From contig CAYQBY010000031.1 of the NCBI GenBank assembly GCA_964415865.1, positions 1-16,846 on the forward strand: a DNA stretch of 16,846 nt, given 5' to 3'. The notes under the pieces were generated by a model that was not told the origin of the DNA, searched no databases, and saw only the letters and a list, made by a program, of their open reading frames with translations. Of the stretch, positions 7,190 through 14,373 are shown in pieces. Numbering within the stretch: the stretch's first letter is position 1; each line of letters opens with the position of its first letter. Origin of the DNA: Thiopontia sp964415865. GTDB taxonomy: Bacteria; Pseudomonadota; Gammaproteobacteria; GCF-002020875. Made by a program: the position numbers and the translations under genes.

Positions 7190-8431
7190 ATGGGAAATAA
7201 AGCAACTCTTCTTAATCTGCAGAACCGAAGAATCCTGGTGGGGGTTACTGGGGGTATTGCTGCATACAAAAGTGCGGAGCTGGTTCGTCTCCTTGTTAAA
7301 TCAGGTGCAGAGGTAAGGGTTGTGATGACCAGAGCAGCAGAGCAGTTTGTTGGTGCACTTACATTTCAGGCTCTCTCCGGTAATCCAGTACACAGAGATC
7401 TGTTGGACTCCAGTGCAGAGGCTGGGATGGGGCATATTGAGTTGGCCCGTTGGGCAGACCTTATCCTGGTTGCCCCGGCAACCGCAGATTTTATTGCCCG
7501 CCATGCAACAGGGAGAGCGGATGACCTGCTGACAGCTATCTGTCTAGCCACCACATCTCCACAGCTGGTTGCTCCGGCGATGAATGAGCAGATGTGGCTG
7601 GACCCGGTTACCCAGCATAATATAAATGCTCTTATTGGTCACGGTGTAGAGATTATTGGCCCAGATAGTGGGGAGCAGGCCTGTGGTGATGTTGGTCCAG
7701 GACGCATGGTGGAGCCGGAGATATTGGCCAATAGTGTTGCAGAACAGTTTGAGTCAGGGATGTTGCAGGGGGAGCGGGTGCTGATAACTGCAGGACCAAC
7801 CAGAGAGCCGCTGGATCCAGTCCGTTTCCTCACTAATCGAAGTTCTGGAAAAATGGGTTTTGCAATTGCCCGTGCGGCGGTAGATGCGGGGGCTGCAGTA
7901 ACTATGGTGGCGGGACCAGTTGTTCTGGAGACCCCACGCAGTGTTCACAGGGTTGATGTGGAGAGTGCCGAGGAGATGGCTCAGGCTGTTGAGCAGGAGG
8001 TTGAGGGGGCAACAATATTTATTGCTACAGCTGCTGTTGCAGATTATAGGCCAGCTGATGTTGCAACCGAAAAGATTAAGAAAAGTGGTGATGAGATAGG
8101 GCTAAGATTGATAAAAAATCGTGATATTCTCACCGAGGTTGCATCACGAGCGGAGCCACCATTTACCGTTGGTTTTGCCGCAGAGACAGAAAACCTGAAT
8201 GCCAATGCAGAACAGAAACGCATATCCAAGGGTGTTGATATGGTTGCTGCAAATCTGGTTGGTAACATAGACACAGGGTTTGATGCTGATGATAATGCAC
8301 TTACCCTGTTATGGAATGGTGGCGGGACAGAGCTTGAACGCACCAACAAAAATCAGCTGGCAAGAGAGCTGATCCAATATATTGCAGATAAAATAACAGA
8401 CAGTCACGGAAGAGAAGATGAAAAAAGTTGA
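7190..8431 (+). CDS. coaBC: Bifunctional phosphopantothenoylcysteine decarboxylase / phosphopantothenate-cysteine ligase
   Basis: CoaBC makes 4'-phosphopantetheine from phosphopantothenate: the C-terminal CoaB half adds cysteine using CTP, and the N-terminal flavin-dependent CoaC half decarboxylates the product. Both halves are intact in 413 residues. CoaC has GGIAAYKS (21-28), catalytic H82 in GHIELARWAD, N132 in PAMN and C165 in GEQACGD. CoaB starts near 195 with RVLITAGPTREPLDPVRF and has N216 in TNRSSGKMG, ATAAVADYRP (279-288) and K295 in EKIKK. ATG 7190 is the only good start; it lacks a Shine-Dalgarno and follows TATAAT closely. It overlaps dut by 14 nt and leads a coaBC-dut-algC-argB run known from pseudomonads and relatives. 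Confidence 0.97.
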   Translation: MGNKATLLNLQNRRILVGVTGGIAAYKSAELVRLLVKSGAEVRVVMTRAAEQFVGALTFQALSGNPVHRDLLDSSAEAGMGHIELARWADLILVAPATADFIARHATGRADDLLTAICLATTSPQLVAPAMNEQMWLDPVTQHNINALIGHGVEIIGPDSGEQACGDVGPGRMVEPEILANSVAEQFESGMLQGERVLITAGPTREPLDPVRFLTNRSSGKMGFAIARAAVDAGAAVTMVAGPVVLETPRSVHRVDVESAEEMAQAVEQEVEGATIFIATAAVADYRPADVATEKIKKSGDEIGLRLIKNRDILTEVASRAEPPFTVGFAAETENLNANAEQKRISKGVDMVAANLVGNIDTGFDADDNALTLLWNGGGTELERTNKNQLARELIQYIADKITDSHGREDEKS

Positions 8432-8873
8432 GCTAAAGATTTTGGACAGTCGTATTGGTGGAGAATATCCTCTGCCGCACTACGCTACAGATGGTTCGGC
8501 AGGAATGGATATGCGAGCCTGTATTGATGAGCCGCTTGAGTTGAATCCGGGACAGACAGAGCTGATCCCAAGTGGTATCGCAATCCATATGGAGGACAGA
8601 GAGATGGCCGCAACCCTGCTGCCGCGTTCAGGGTTGGGGCACAAGCATGGGGTTGTGTTGGGTAATCTGGTGGGGCTGATAGACTCGGACTATCAGGGGC
8701 AGGTGTTTGTCTCCTGCTGGAATCGTGGTGATACAACCTTCACTATCGAGCCAGGAGAGCGTATTGCCCAGATGGTTTTTGTGCCGGTAATCCAGGCAGA
8801 GTTTGAGGTGGTTGATGAATTTGATACCTCAGAGCGTGGTGCTGGTGGATTTGGCCACACAGGAAAGAGCTAG
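8418..8873 (+). CDS. dut: Deoxyuridine 5'-triphosphate nucleotidohydrolase
   Basis: Trimeric dUTPase hydrolyses dUTP to dUMP and diphosphate, keeping uracil out of DNA and feeding dTMP synthesis. All five motifs are seen in 151 residues: I GSAGMDMRA (26-34), II LPRSGLGHKHGVVLGN (68-83), III GLIDSDYQGQV with catalytic D89 (86-96), IV GERIAQMV (113-120) and V RGAGGFGHTG (140-149), the flexible C-terminal lid. The Shine-Dalgarno GGAAGAG lies inside the end of coaBC, which it overlaps by 14 nt. The dut stop is 4 nt from the algC start, so translation is tightly coupled. Confidence 0.98.
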   Translation: MKKVELKILDSRIGGEYPLPHYATDGSAGMDMRACIDEPLELNPGQTELIPSGIAIHMEDREMAATLLPRSGLGHKHGVVLGNLVGLIDSDYQGQVFVSCWNRGDTTFTIEPGERIAQMVFVPVIQAEFEVVDEFDTSERGAGGFGHTGKS

Positions 8874-8877
8874 CAGA

Positions 8878-10254
8878 ATGGTTAATATTCCAGAGTCAAT
8901 TTTTCGTGCCTATGACATCAGAGGAATTGTCGGTGAGACCCTGACAGAGGATGTGGTTGAACAAATTGGCCAGGCAGTAGGTAGTGAGAGTCGGTCTCGT
9001 GGAGCAGGAACTATTGTGGTGGGACGTGATGGCCGTTTGTCGGGCCCATCCCTGCAGTCTGCATTAATGCGAGGGTTGCAGATCTCAGGTATGGAGGTGA
9101 TCGATATAGGACAGGCCCCGACACCGATGATCTACTTTGCTGCAGTTCACCTCAAGGCATCATCATGTGTTGCTGTTACCGGAAGCCACAATCCGCCCGA
9201 CTACAATGGCCTGAAGATTGTGGCAGCGGGTGAAACACTCTCTGCCGATGCCATTCAGGATATCCGTAACCGTATTGTTGACGGTGATCTGCTGACTGGA
9301 GCTGGTTCTCTGCGTGAGATGGATATTCAGAGTGACTACATTCAGCGTGTGGTCAGTGATATCAAAATTGGTCGACCACTTAAGCTGGTTGTTGATTGTG
9401 GTAATGGGGTGGCCGGAGGGGTTGCACCACAACTGCTTCGTGAGCTTGGGTGTGAGGTAGCTGAACTCTACTGTGAGGTGGATGGTACCTTTCCCAACCA
9501 CCATCCTGACCCCAGCAAGCCAGAGAATGTTGCTGAACTGAGAGAGCAGGTTCTGCATAGTGGCGCTGATCTCGGTCTTGCCTTTGATGGGGATGGGGAT
9601 CGATTGGGGGTAATAGACTCTGCAGGTAATCTCATCTTCCCGGATCGTCAGATGATGCTCTATGCTCAGGATCTTCTATCAAGAAATCCCGGTGGTGAGG
9701 TGATCTACGACGTGAAGTGTACTCGTAACCTTCCGGATATAATCAGTAAGGCGGGTGGCAAACCAACCATGTGGAAGACCGGTCACTCCTTTATCAAGAA
9801 AAAGCTCAAGGAGAGTGGTGCCCTGCTCGCGGGTGAGATGAGTGGACATATCTTCTTCAAGGAGCGTTGGTATGGCTTTGATGATGCCCTCTACACAGCG
9901 GCAAGACTGCTTGAGATAGTGTCGGCAACAGAACGCTCAACAGAGGAGATTTTTGGTGATCTACCAGATACGGTAAATACCCCAGAGCTCAATATTCAGT
10001 TTGCTGAGGGTGAGCACTATGCATTTATGGATCAGCTGAAACAGCAGGCAACATTTGATGGTGCAGAGATGAATAGTATTGACGGGGTGCGTGCAGATTA
10101 TCCAAATGGCTGGGGGTTGGTACGTCCATCAAATACCACCCCGGTTCTGGTATTACGCTTCGAGGCAGATAGCGAGAATGATATCAGGCATGTACAAAAC
10201 GCATTCCGTCAGGAGTTACTGAAAGTGCAACCAGACCTTGAGCTCCCTTTTTAG
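8878..10254 (+). CDS. algC: Phosphomannomutase / phosphoglucomutase (AlgC type)
   Basis: An alpha-D-phosphohexomutase that interconverts 1- and 6-phosphates of mannose and glucose, supplying sugar nucleotides for LPS and exopolysaccharide. The 458-residue protein has all four domain signatures: phosphoserine loop VTGSHNPPDYNG with S103, metal loop AFDGDGDR with D237, D239 and D241, sugar-recognition loop GEMSG (319-323), and the C-terminal phosphate-binding loop RPSNTTP. Length and motifs match Pseudomonas AlgC. ATG 8878 has AGGAAAGAG just upstream, overlapping the end of dut. In-frame codons upstream lie inside dut and are not needed. The dut-algC-argB order is conserved; substrate preference cannot be read from sequence. 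Confidence 0.95.
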   Translation: MVNIPESIFRAYDIRGIVGETLTEDVVEQIGQAVGSESRSRGAGTIVVGRDGRLSGPSLQSALMRGLQISGMEVIDIGQAPTPMIYFAAVHLKASSCVAVTGSHNPPDYNGLKIVAAGETLSADAIQDIRNRIVDGDLLTGAGSLREMDIQSDYIQRVVSDIKIGRPLKLVVDCGNGVAGGVAPQLLRELGCEVAELYCEVDGTFPNHHPDPSKPENVAELREQVLHSGADLGLAFDGDGDRLGVIDSAGNLIFPDRQMMLYAQDLLSRNPGGEVIYDVKCTRNLPDIISKAGGKPTMWKTGHSFIKKKLKESGALLAGEMSGHIFFKERWYGFDDALYTAARLLEIVSATERSTEEIFGDLPDTVNTPELNIQFAEGEHYAFMDQLKQQATFDGAEMNSIDGVRADYPNGWGLVRPSNTTPVLVLRFEADSENDIRHVQNAFRQELLKVQPDLELPF

Positions 10255-10266
10255 AGGCAATATACT
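10238..10266 (+). promoter_or_regulatory. Possible sigma70 promoter for argB within the algC 3' end
   Basis: TTGAGC (10238-10243) and TATACT (10261-10266) are 17 bp apart, at the end of algC. Transcription would start near 10273 and give a leader of about 35 nt. This would let argB be expressed apart from coaBC-dut-algC. Confidence 0.4.
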
Positions 10267-10307
10267 GTTTCTACTATATTAACCAACAGTGGTAACAGAA
10301 AACTGCT

Positions 10308-11198
10308 ATGTCACTAGACCAACAGACCAGCCATGATTTTGCCCGGGTTCTATCCGAGGCGCTCCCCTATATACAGCGCTTCAGTGGAAAGACCGTAGTC
10401 ATCAAATATGGTGGTAATGCCATGACAGAGGAGCACCTAAAAGATGGGTTTGCTCGTGATGTGGTGCTGCTCAAACTTGTAGGTATCAACCCGGTGGTTG
10501 TGCACGGTGGCGGACCACAGATAGGCCGCCTGCTGGAGCAGATTGGTAAAGAGAGCAGATTTATCGAGGGGATGCGGGTTACCGACCGTGAGACCATGGA
10601 TGTGGTGGAGATGGTTCTTGGTGGCCTGGTAAACAAGGAGATTGTGAATCTGATCCATAGTCATGGCGGTAATGCTGTGGGTCTGACCGGCAAGGATGGT
10701 CAGCTGATCAAGGCAAAGAAACTGGAGATGACCAGGGATAGCCAGGAGCTGGATGTGCCGGAGATTATTGACCTGGGACATGTCGGCGAGGTTGCAGAGA
10801 TCAACACGGCAGTAGTCGAGATGCTCGATAGTGGTGAGTTCATTCCGGTAATTGCCCCTATAGGGGTGGGTAAGGATGGGGCCTCCTACAATATTAATGC
10901 TGATCTGGTAGCTGGCAAGGTGGCCGAGGCACTAGGTGCCGAGAAATTGATCCTGCTGACCAACACCCAGGGCTTGCTGGATCAGGATGGTGCTCTACTG
11001 ACAGGGCTTGATAGTGGTCAGGTTGCAGCACTGATTGCCGATGGCACTATCCATGGTGGAATGTTGCCAAAGATTCGTACTGCACTAGAGGCGGTTGAGG
11101 CAGGGGTTACCAGCTCACATATAATCGATGGAAGGGTTGAGCATGCAGTCATGCTGGAGATATTCTCCGATCAGGGGATCGGAACCCTCATCCAGTAA
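10308..11198 (+). CDS. argB: N-acetylglutamate kinase
   Basis: ArgB phosphorylates N-acetyl-L-glutamate with ATP, the second step of arginine synthesis. The 296-residue product has the amino acid kinase motifs VIKYGGNAM (31-39, K33), VVVHGGGPQIG (63-73) with the glycine triplet, substrate-binding R90 in GMRVTDRE, and the late nucleotide site LILLTNTQG. It keeps an N-terminal extension (residues 1-25, with VLSEALPYIQRF). In arginine-sensitive hexameric enzymes such as that of Pseudomonas this forms the interlacing helix, so feedback inhibition by arginine is likely. It starts 53 bp after algC, no clear Shine-Dalgarno is seen, and it converges on the phosphoribulokinase gene with 20 bp between stops. 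Confidence 0.97.
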   Translation: MSLDQQTSHDFARVLSEALPYIQRFSGKTVVIKYGGNAMTEEHLKDGFARDVVLLKLVGINPVVVHGGGPQIGRLLEQIGKESRFIEGMRVTDRETMDVVEMVLGGLVNKEIVNLIHSHGGNAVGLTGKDGQLIKAKKLEMTRDSQELDVPEIIDLGHVGEVAEINTAVVEMLDSGEFIPVIAPIGVGKDGASYNINADLVAGKVAEALGAEKLILLTNTQGLLDQDGALLTGLDSGQVAALIADGTIHGGMLPKIRTALEAVEAGVTSSHIIDGRVEHAVMLEIFSDQGIGTLIQ

Positions 11199-11218
11199 CA
11201 GTACCCTCTCAGTTACAT

Positions 11219-12109
11219 CTAACCTCGCTGCTCCATCATGTTGTGAATAATCGGGGCAAGTATGATCTCCATCGCAAATCCCATTTTGGCTCCCGGTATA
11301 ACAATGGTATTGCGGCGGGACATAAATGAGTCCTCAAGCATATCCAGCAGATAAGAGAAGTCAATATTGTGCTTTACAGGATCCTTGAAGCGGATAACGA
11401 TAAAGCTCTCATCAGGGGTCGGGATGTCACGTGCAATAAATGGATTTGAGGTATCAACAGTAGAGACGCGCTGGAAATTGATATCTGTCTCTGAGAACTG
11501 AGGAGTGATGTGGTTTACGTAGTCCGGCATGCGGCGCAGGATAGTGTCGACAATAACCTCTTCAGAGTATCCACGCTCGGCATTGTCACGGTGAATCTTC
11601 TGGATCCACTCCAGGTTCACAATAGGCACCACACCAATACCGAGGTCTACCTGGCCGGCAACATCGGCCTCATCATTCTTTACCAGTCCATGTAGCCCCT
11701 CATAGAAGAGAAGGTCTGTTCCTGCACCAACCTTCTCCCAAGGGGTAAATTGACCAGGGGTAAGATCCGTACCCAGACGACCATTGTGCTCGGTAGCCTC
11801 ATCGTCACTATGAAGATAGTAGCGGCGATCACACTTACCATTCTCACCATAGGCCTTGAAATTGTTAGCTAGTAGATCAAAGTGGTTGGCATCAGGTCCA
11901 AAGTGGCTAAATGATTTATTGCCATTTGCCTCCTCTTCGGCAACCTTCCCCTTCATTGCGGCGCGGTCATAGCGGTGGTAGCTGTCACCCTCGACCACCA
12001 AGGCATTCAGATTCTCTCTATTGAAAATGTGCTCAAAGGCGCGTTTTACTGTGGTGGTACCGGCACCGGAAGAACCGGTAATTGCAACAACAGGATGTTT
12101 TGCAGACAT
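11219..12109 (-). CDS. Phosphoribulokinase (bacterial class I)
   Basis: This enzyme makes ribulose 1,5-bisphosphate from ribulose 5-phosphate and ATP, the CO2-acceptor step of the Calvin cycle. The 296-residue protein has P-loop GSSGAGTTT (12-20) and the proteobacterial active-site block EGDSYHRYDR, with D42, H45 and R49 at the positions known from the Rhodobacter enzyme. YEGLHG, PIVNLEWIQKIHRD and VDTSNPF follow, and the C-terminus NTIVIPGAKMGFAMEI is typical. The N-terminal FEHIFNRENL region resembles autotroph CbbP more than the enterobacterial PrkB paralogue, so a true Calvin role is favoured; no RuBisCO gene lies in the window to confirm it. A purine-rich GGAGTAGAGAG precedes the ATG. 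Confidence 0.93.
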   Translation of the reverse strand: MSAKHPVVAITGSSGAGTTTVKRAFEHIFNRENLNALVVEGDSYHRYDRAAMKGKVAEEEANGNKSFSHFGPDANHFDLLANNFKAYGENGKCDRRYYLHSDDEATEHNGRLGTDLTPGQFTPWEKVGAGTDLLFYEGLHGLVKNDEADVAGQVDLGIGVVPIVNLEWIQKIHRDNAERGYSEEVIVDTILRRMPDYVNHITPQFSETDINFQRVSTVDTSNPFIARDIPTPDESFIVIRFKDPVKHNIDFSYLLDMLEDSFMSRRNTIVIPGAKMGFAMEIILAPIIHNMMEQRG

Positions 12110-12133
12110 ATCTCTCTACTCCATTAGGGTCAA

Positions 12134-12160
12134 TATTTATAATCTATCTGATTCTGTCAA
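12134..12160 (-). promoter_or_regulatory. Possible promoter for phosphoribulokinase
   Basis: On the minus strand a perfect -35 TTGACA (12160-12155) is followed by an AT-rich stretch containing TATAAA and TAAATA at spacings of 13 and 15 bp. Both spacings are shorter than the ideal 17. The rest of the 112-bp gap up to the Fe-S protein gene shows no clear terminator. Confidence 0.35.
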
Positions 12161-12221
12161 TTCTACCGATAGTTGGGGGTTCCGTCCATCTGCAGGTGGT
12201 CGTCTGCCATGACAGTGATGA

Positions 12222-13400
12222 CTACATAGTGCTCTTCAGTTGACGTGCTAGTAGAGTAACAGGGTGCATCACCTCAACCATAATTCCATCTTTTTCACAC
12301 CCCTCGGCAAAATGGAGGGCACAGCCATAGTTGGTGGTGAGAAGTGTTGTTGCCTCACTTTTTATAAGTGATGCCAGTTTGGGCTGGCGGAGACGGTCAG
12401 CAGTTTCTTGTTCACGAATGCGATGGCTTCCGGCGGAGCCACAGCAACTACTGTCTGGCCCCAATGGTGCAACCTCTATCTCCGGAATCTGTGCAACAAG
12501 CTTCTCAATAGAACTGTTTCCCTGTAGCACATTCTCGACTGAGCAGGGGTGGTGAAGAGAGATTTTATGGTGTAGTGGTTTCAACAGAAGCCGGTCAATA
12601 CCTGGGCTTTGTAGGATAAAATCACAAATCTCCGTGGCTGCTGCGGGCAGACCACCATCCTCAACAAGTTGTACCCCGCATCCGCTCGAGGTAAAGATGA
12701 TGGCATCAAGCTGTTGCCTGCCAAATGCAGACCGGTTCAGTGAGGCCAGTTGTTCTGCCTTTTTCTGGTTGCCATGATGTTGCGGCAGGGCGCCACAGCA
12801 CTGCTGATCCTGTGGAATCACCACGTCGTAACCAAGTCTGGTCAGCAGGGTAACGGCATCACTATGTGTCTGGCGGTCAAAGGGGGAGGCAACGCAGCCA
12901 AGAAATAGGCCTACACTCCCGATTTTATTACCAACCGCAGCATAGTGTGGTTCAACCCTTTTGGTTGTCGTTACCCTTTTGGCTGCAGCCCTTCCCAGAG
13001 CCGGCATCGGTATTTTGAGTCGTCTCCAGAGTAGCGCCCCAGCGGCCAGTAGCTCTACAAGGCGGGGCCTGACAGCAACAATCTCAAGCCACTTCGCCCC
13101 CCCTTGTGGTTTTGGCAGCATGGTGCGTGCGCCATCAATTATCTCCCTATATGGGACATCTGACGGGCATGAACTCTCGCAGGCGCGACAGAGTAGGCAG
13201 TGGTTCAGGTGGTCAACAAGCTTTTTTGATTGATCAATCTCACCTTTTAACAGTGCGGCAGAGATCATTACCCGCCCACGAGGTGACTCCCCCTCCTCAC
13301 GAAAAAGCTGGTAGGTGGGGCAGCGGCTACTACAGAGCGCGCAAAGTACACAGCGGTCAGCTGCCTCAATAAGTTTTTTGTGGCCTGAATATGCTCCCAT
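12222..13400 (-). CDS. (Fe-S)-binding protein of the GlcF / heterodisulfide reductase type
   Basis: A 392-residue electron-transfer subunit of the glycolate/lactate/glycerol-3-phosphate oxidase type. Two 4Fe-4S motifs are complete near the N-terminus: C17, C20, C23, C27 and C68, C71, C74, C78, each ending in CP. Two CCG domains follow (GCVASPF...QQCCGALPQHHG and HHPCSVEN...SSCCGSAGSH), which bind further cofactors or contact quinone-reducing partners. No flavin subunit lies next to it, so the substrate is unknown. Glycolate from RuBisCO oxygenation is an attractive guess because phosphoribulokinase is the next gene. It begins 11 nt after the stop of a toxin-antitoxin antitoxin gene on the same strand, without a Shine-Dalgarno, so it may be read from the toxin-antitoxin promoter. 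Confidence 0.85.
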   Translation of the reverse strand: MGAYSGHKKLIEAADRCVLCALCSSRCPTYQLFREEGESPRGRVMISAALLKGEIDQSKKLVDHLNHCLLCRACESSCPSDVPYREIIDGARTMLPKPQGGAKWLEIVAVRPRLVELLAAGALLWRRLKIPMPALGRAAAKRVTTTKRVEPHYAAVGNKIGSVGLFLGCVASPFDRQTHSDAVTLLTRLGYDVVIPQDQQCCGALPQHHGNQKKAEQLASLNRSAFGRQQLDAIIFTSSGCGVQLVEDGGLPAAATEICDFILQSPGIDRLLLKPLHHKISLHHPCSVENVLQGNSSIEKLVAQIPEIEVAPLGPDSSCCGSAGSHRIREQETADRLRQPKLASLIKSEATTLLTTNYGCALHFAEGCEKDGIMVEVMHPVTLLARQLKSTM

Positions 13401-13411
13401 ACAAGATACAG

Positions 13412-13693
13412 CTATGACGATGTATGTAAGTCACCTTTTACATAACGGTGAATGATTGAGCTAATCAGGGTTTGGTATGGTATACCCTGTTCCAGAGCCA
13501 TTGTCTTTACCTTCTGTATATCCCCCTCCTGAAGTCTCAGGTTTATGGGCCTCTTTTTAGTTGTCTCCTTGACAGCGCTCTGCCAGATTTTCTCTCTCTC
13601 TTCCAGGTTGCCGATAGGAGAAAACTCTCCGGCAGCATAGGCCTCTGCAATATCAGACTCATTCTGGTCTAGACTGTAGTTATATTTACTCAT
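13412..13693 (-). CDS. CopG-like antitoxin of a type II toxin-antitoxin module
   Basis: A 93-residue protein matching the family of CopG-like antitoxins (PF12441 type). An N-terminal acidic region (LDQNESDIAEAYAAGEF) is followed by a ribbon-helix-helix: basic strand KKRPINLRLQEGDIQKV near 46-62, then helices with GIPYQTLISSIIHRYVKGDL near 70-89, the hallmark of the family. The N-terminal half probably binds the toxin while the C-terminal part dimerises and binds DNA. The ATG overlaps the toxin stop by one base (TAATG), so toxin and antitoxin are translationally coupled. Toxin-first order is usual for BrnT-BrnA-like modules. Confidence 0.85.
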   Translation of the reverse strand: MSKYNYSLDQNESDIAEAYAAGEFSPIGNLEEREKIWQSAVKETTKKRPINLRLQEGDIQKVKTMALEQGIPYQTLISSIIHRYVKGDLHTSS

Positions 13694-13950
13694 TAATCTT
13701 CTCGCTTTAATCTTCGATTATGAAACATCGTCTTCAAAAAAATTTTATCTCCACTCTCTACATAAGGAACCATTACAGGATAACCATCAACCTCTACTAC
13801 CAGCACCCTTTGATGGTTGTACTTATCATTGGGATGTTTAGAGTCATCCAGGATTCTTCCTGATTCAATTGCCTCAAGCACTAATTCAAATGAGAGCCCC
13901 CTCTCTTTTTTGAGGGTCTTGTTCTTCTCTTCACTCCACTCAATTATCAT
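13693..13950 (-). CDS. BrnT-like toxin of a type II toxin-antitoxin module
   Basis: An 85-residue basic protein with the pattern of BrnT-like small ribonuclease toxins: N-terminal IIEWSEEKNKTLKKERGLSFE, then central strands (QRVLVVEVDGYPVMVPYV) and the C-terminal segment KIFLKTMFHNRRLKRED. It is likely a RelE-fold mRNA ribonuclease, but that is inference from family and partner; catalytic residues cannot be assigned with certainty. ATG 13950 has no Shine-Dalgarno and lies 7 nt after a TACAAT hexamer, so its transcript may be leaderless. It pairs with the CopG-like antitoxin at 13412-13693. The DNA here is more AT-rich than the flanking housekeeping genes, in line with acquisition. Confidence 0.8.
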   Translation of the reverse strand: MIIEWSEEKNKTLKKERGLSFELVLEAIESGRILDDSKHPNDKYNHQRVLVVEVDGYPVMVPYVESGDKIFLKTMFHNRRLKRED

Positions 13951-13957
13951 GCAGTAT

Positions 13958-13986
13958 ATTGTAGCGATTTGTATCTACAATGTAAA
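13958..13986 (-). promoter_or_regulatory. Promoter of the first toxin-antitoxin module with internal palindrome
   Basis: On the minus strand TTTACA (13986-13981), a 17-bp spacer, TACAAT (13963-13958) and 7 nt lead to the toxin ATG. The spacer contains TTGTA-TC-TACAA (13969-13980 on the plus strand), a 5-bp-arm palindrome well placed to be an antitoxin operator. TGTA boxes recur nearby at 13960, 13970 and 13981, each about one helical turn apart. Confidence 0.6.
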
Positions 13987-14021
13987 TATATAGTGTATAT
14001 GAGATTGTTTTATGGTTGTTT

Positions 14022-14030
14022 TGATATACT
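14022..14030 (+). promoter_or_regulatory. Extended -10 promoter for the 2Fe-2S ferredoxin gene
   Basis: TGA-TATACT forms an extended -10 (TGn plus hexamer) ending 7 nt before the ATG at 14038. No good -35 is seen, which is usual for extended -10 promoters. With no Shine-Dalgarno in GCAAACC, transcription should begin at or next to the start codon. Confidence 0.55.
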
Positions 14031-14037
14031 GCAAACC

Positions 14038-14373
14038 ATGAGTGATGAGATGAACAAGACAGATGGTTACTACAAACGACACCTCTTCTTCTGTACCCAC
14101 CAGACTGAGGATGGCGCCCCATGCTGTAACCAACATGGAGCCAAGAGGATGCACAAATATGCCAAGCAGCGACTCAAGGAGATGGGGCTTCATGCGCCGG
14201 GTGAATACAGGGCAAACAAGGCAAGCTGTATGGGGCGCTGTGCAGAGGGGCCGGTAATTGCTGTCTACCCCGATAATATCTGGTACACCTATGTTGATAG
14301 TGATGATATAGATGAGATTATTGATGAACATCTGCTTAATGGTCGTGAGGTAGAACGCCTCAAATTGGCGTGA
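14038..14373 (+). CDS. Thioredoxin-like 2Fe-2S ferredoxin
   Basis: A 111-residue protein of the thioredoxin-like 2Fe-2S ferredoxin family (NuoE-C-terminal/Shethna type). Cluster ligands are among C19 (FFCTHQ), C29/C30 (APCCNQHG), C64 and C68 (SCMGRCAEGP); the adjacent CC pair leaves one spare cysteine. The following VIAVYPDNIWYTYVDSDDIDEIIDEHL is highly typical of the family. It acts as a small electron carrier in the cytoplasm; the partner is not known. ATG 14038 is preferred over upstream codons because of the closely placed TATACT and absence of homology-like sequence before it. Its stop overlaps the GTG of the alpha/beta hydrolase (GTGA), a pairing seen in other proteobacteria as far as I recall. 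Confidence 0.9.
   Translation: MSDEMNKTDGYYKRHLFFCTHQTEDGAPCCNQHGAKRMHKYAKQRLKEMGLHAPGEYRANKASCMGRCAEGPVIAVYPDNIWYTYVDSDDIDEIIDEHLLNGREVERLKLA

Larger units (their letters stand above)
13951..14032. repeat. 9-bp perfect inverted repeat framing the toxin/ferredoxin intergenic region
   Basis: GCAGTATAT (13951-13959) and ATATACTGC (14024-14032) are exact reverse complements at the two ends of the 87-bp space between the divergent toxin and ferredoxin genes. The right copy includes the ferredoxin -10. The left copy overlaps the last base pairs of the toxin -10 and its start region. One regulator could bind both. Confidence 0.5.

Noticed and set aside
8803..8877. Earlier ATG for algC
   Set aside because: It lies within dut; ATG 8878 has a Shine-Dalgarno and matches AlgC N-termini.
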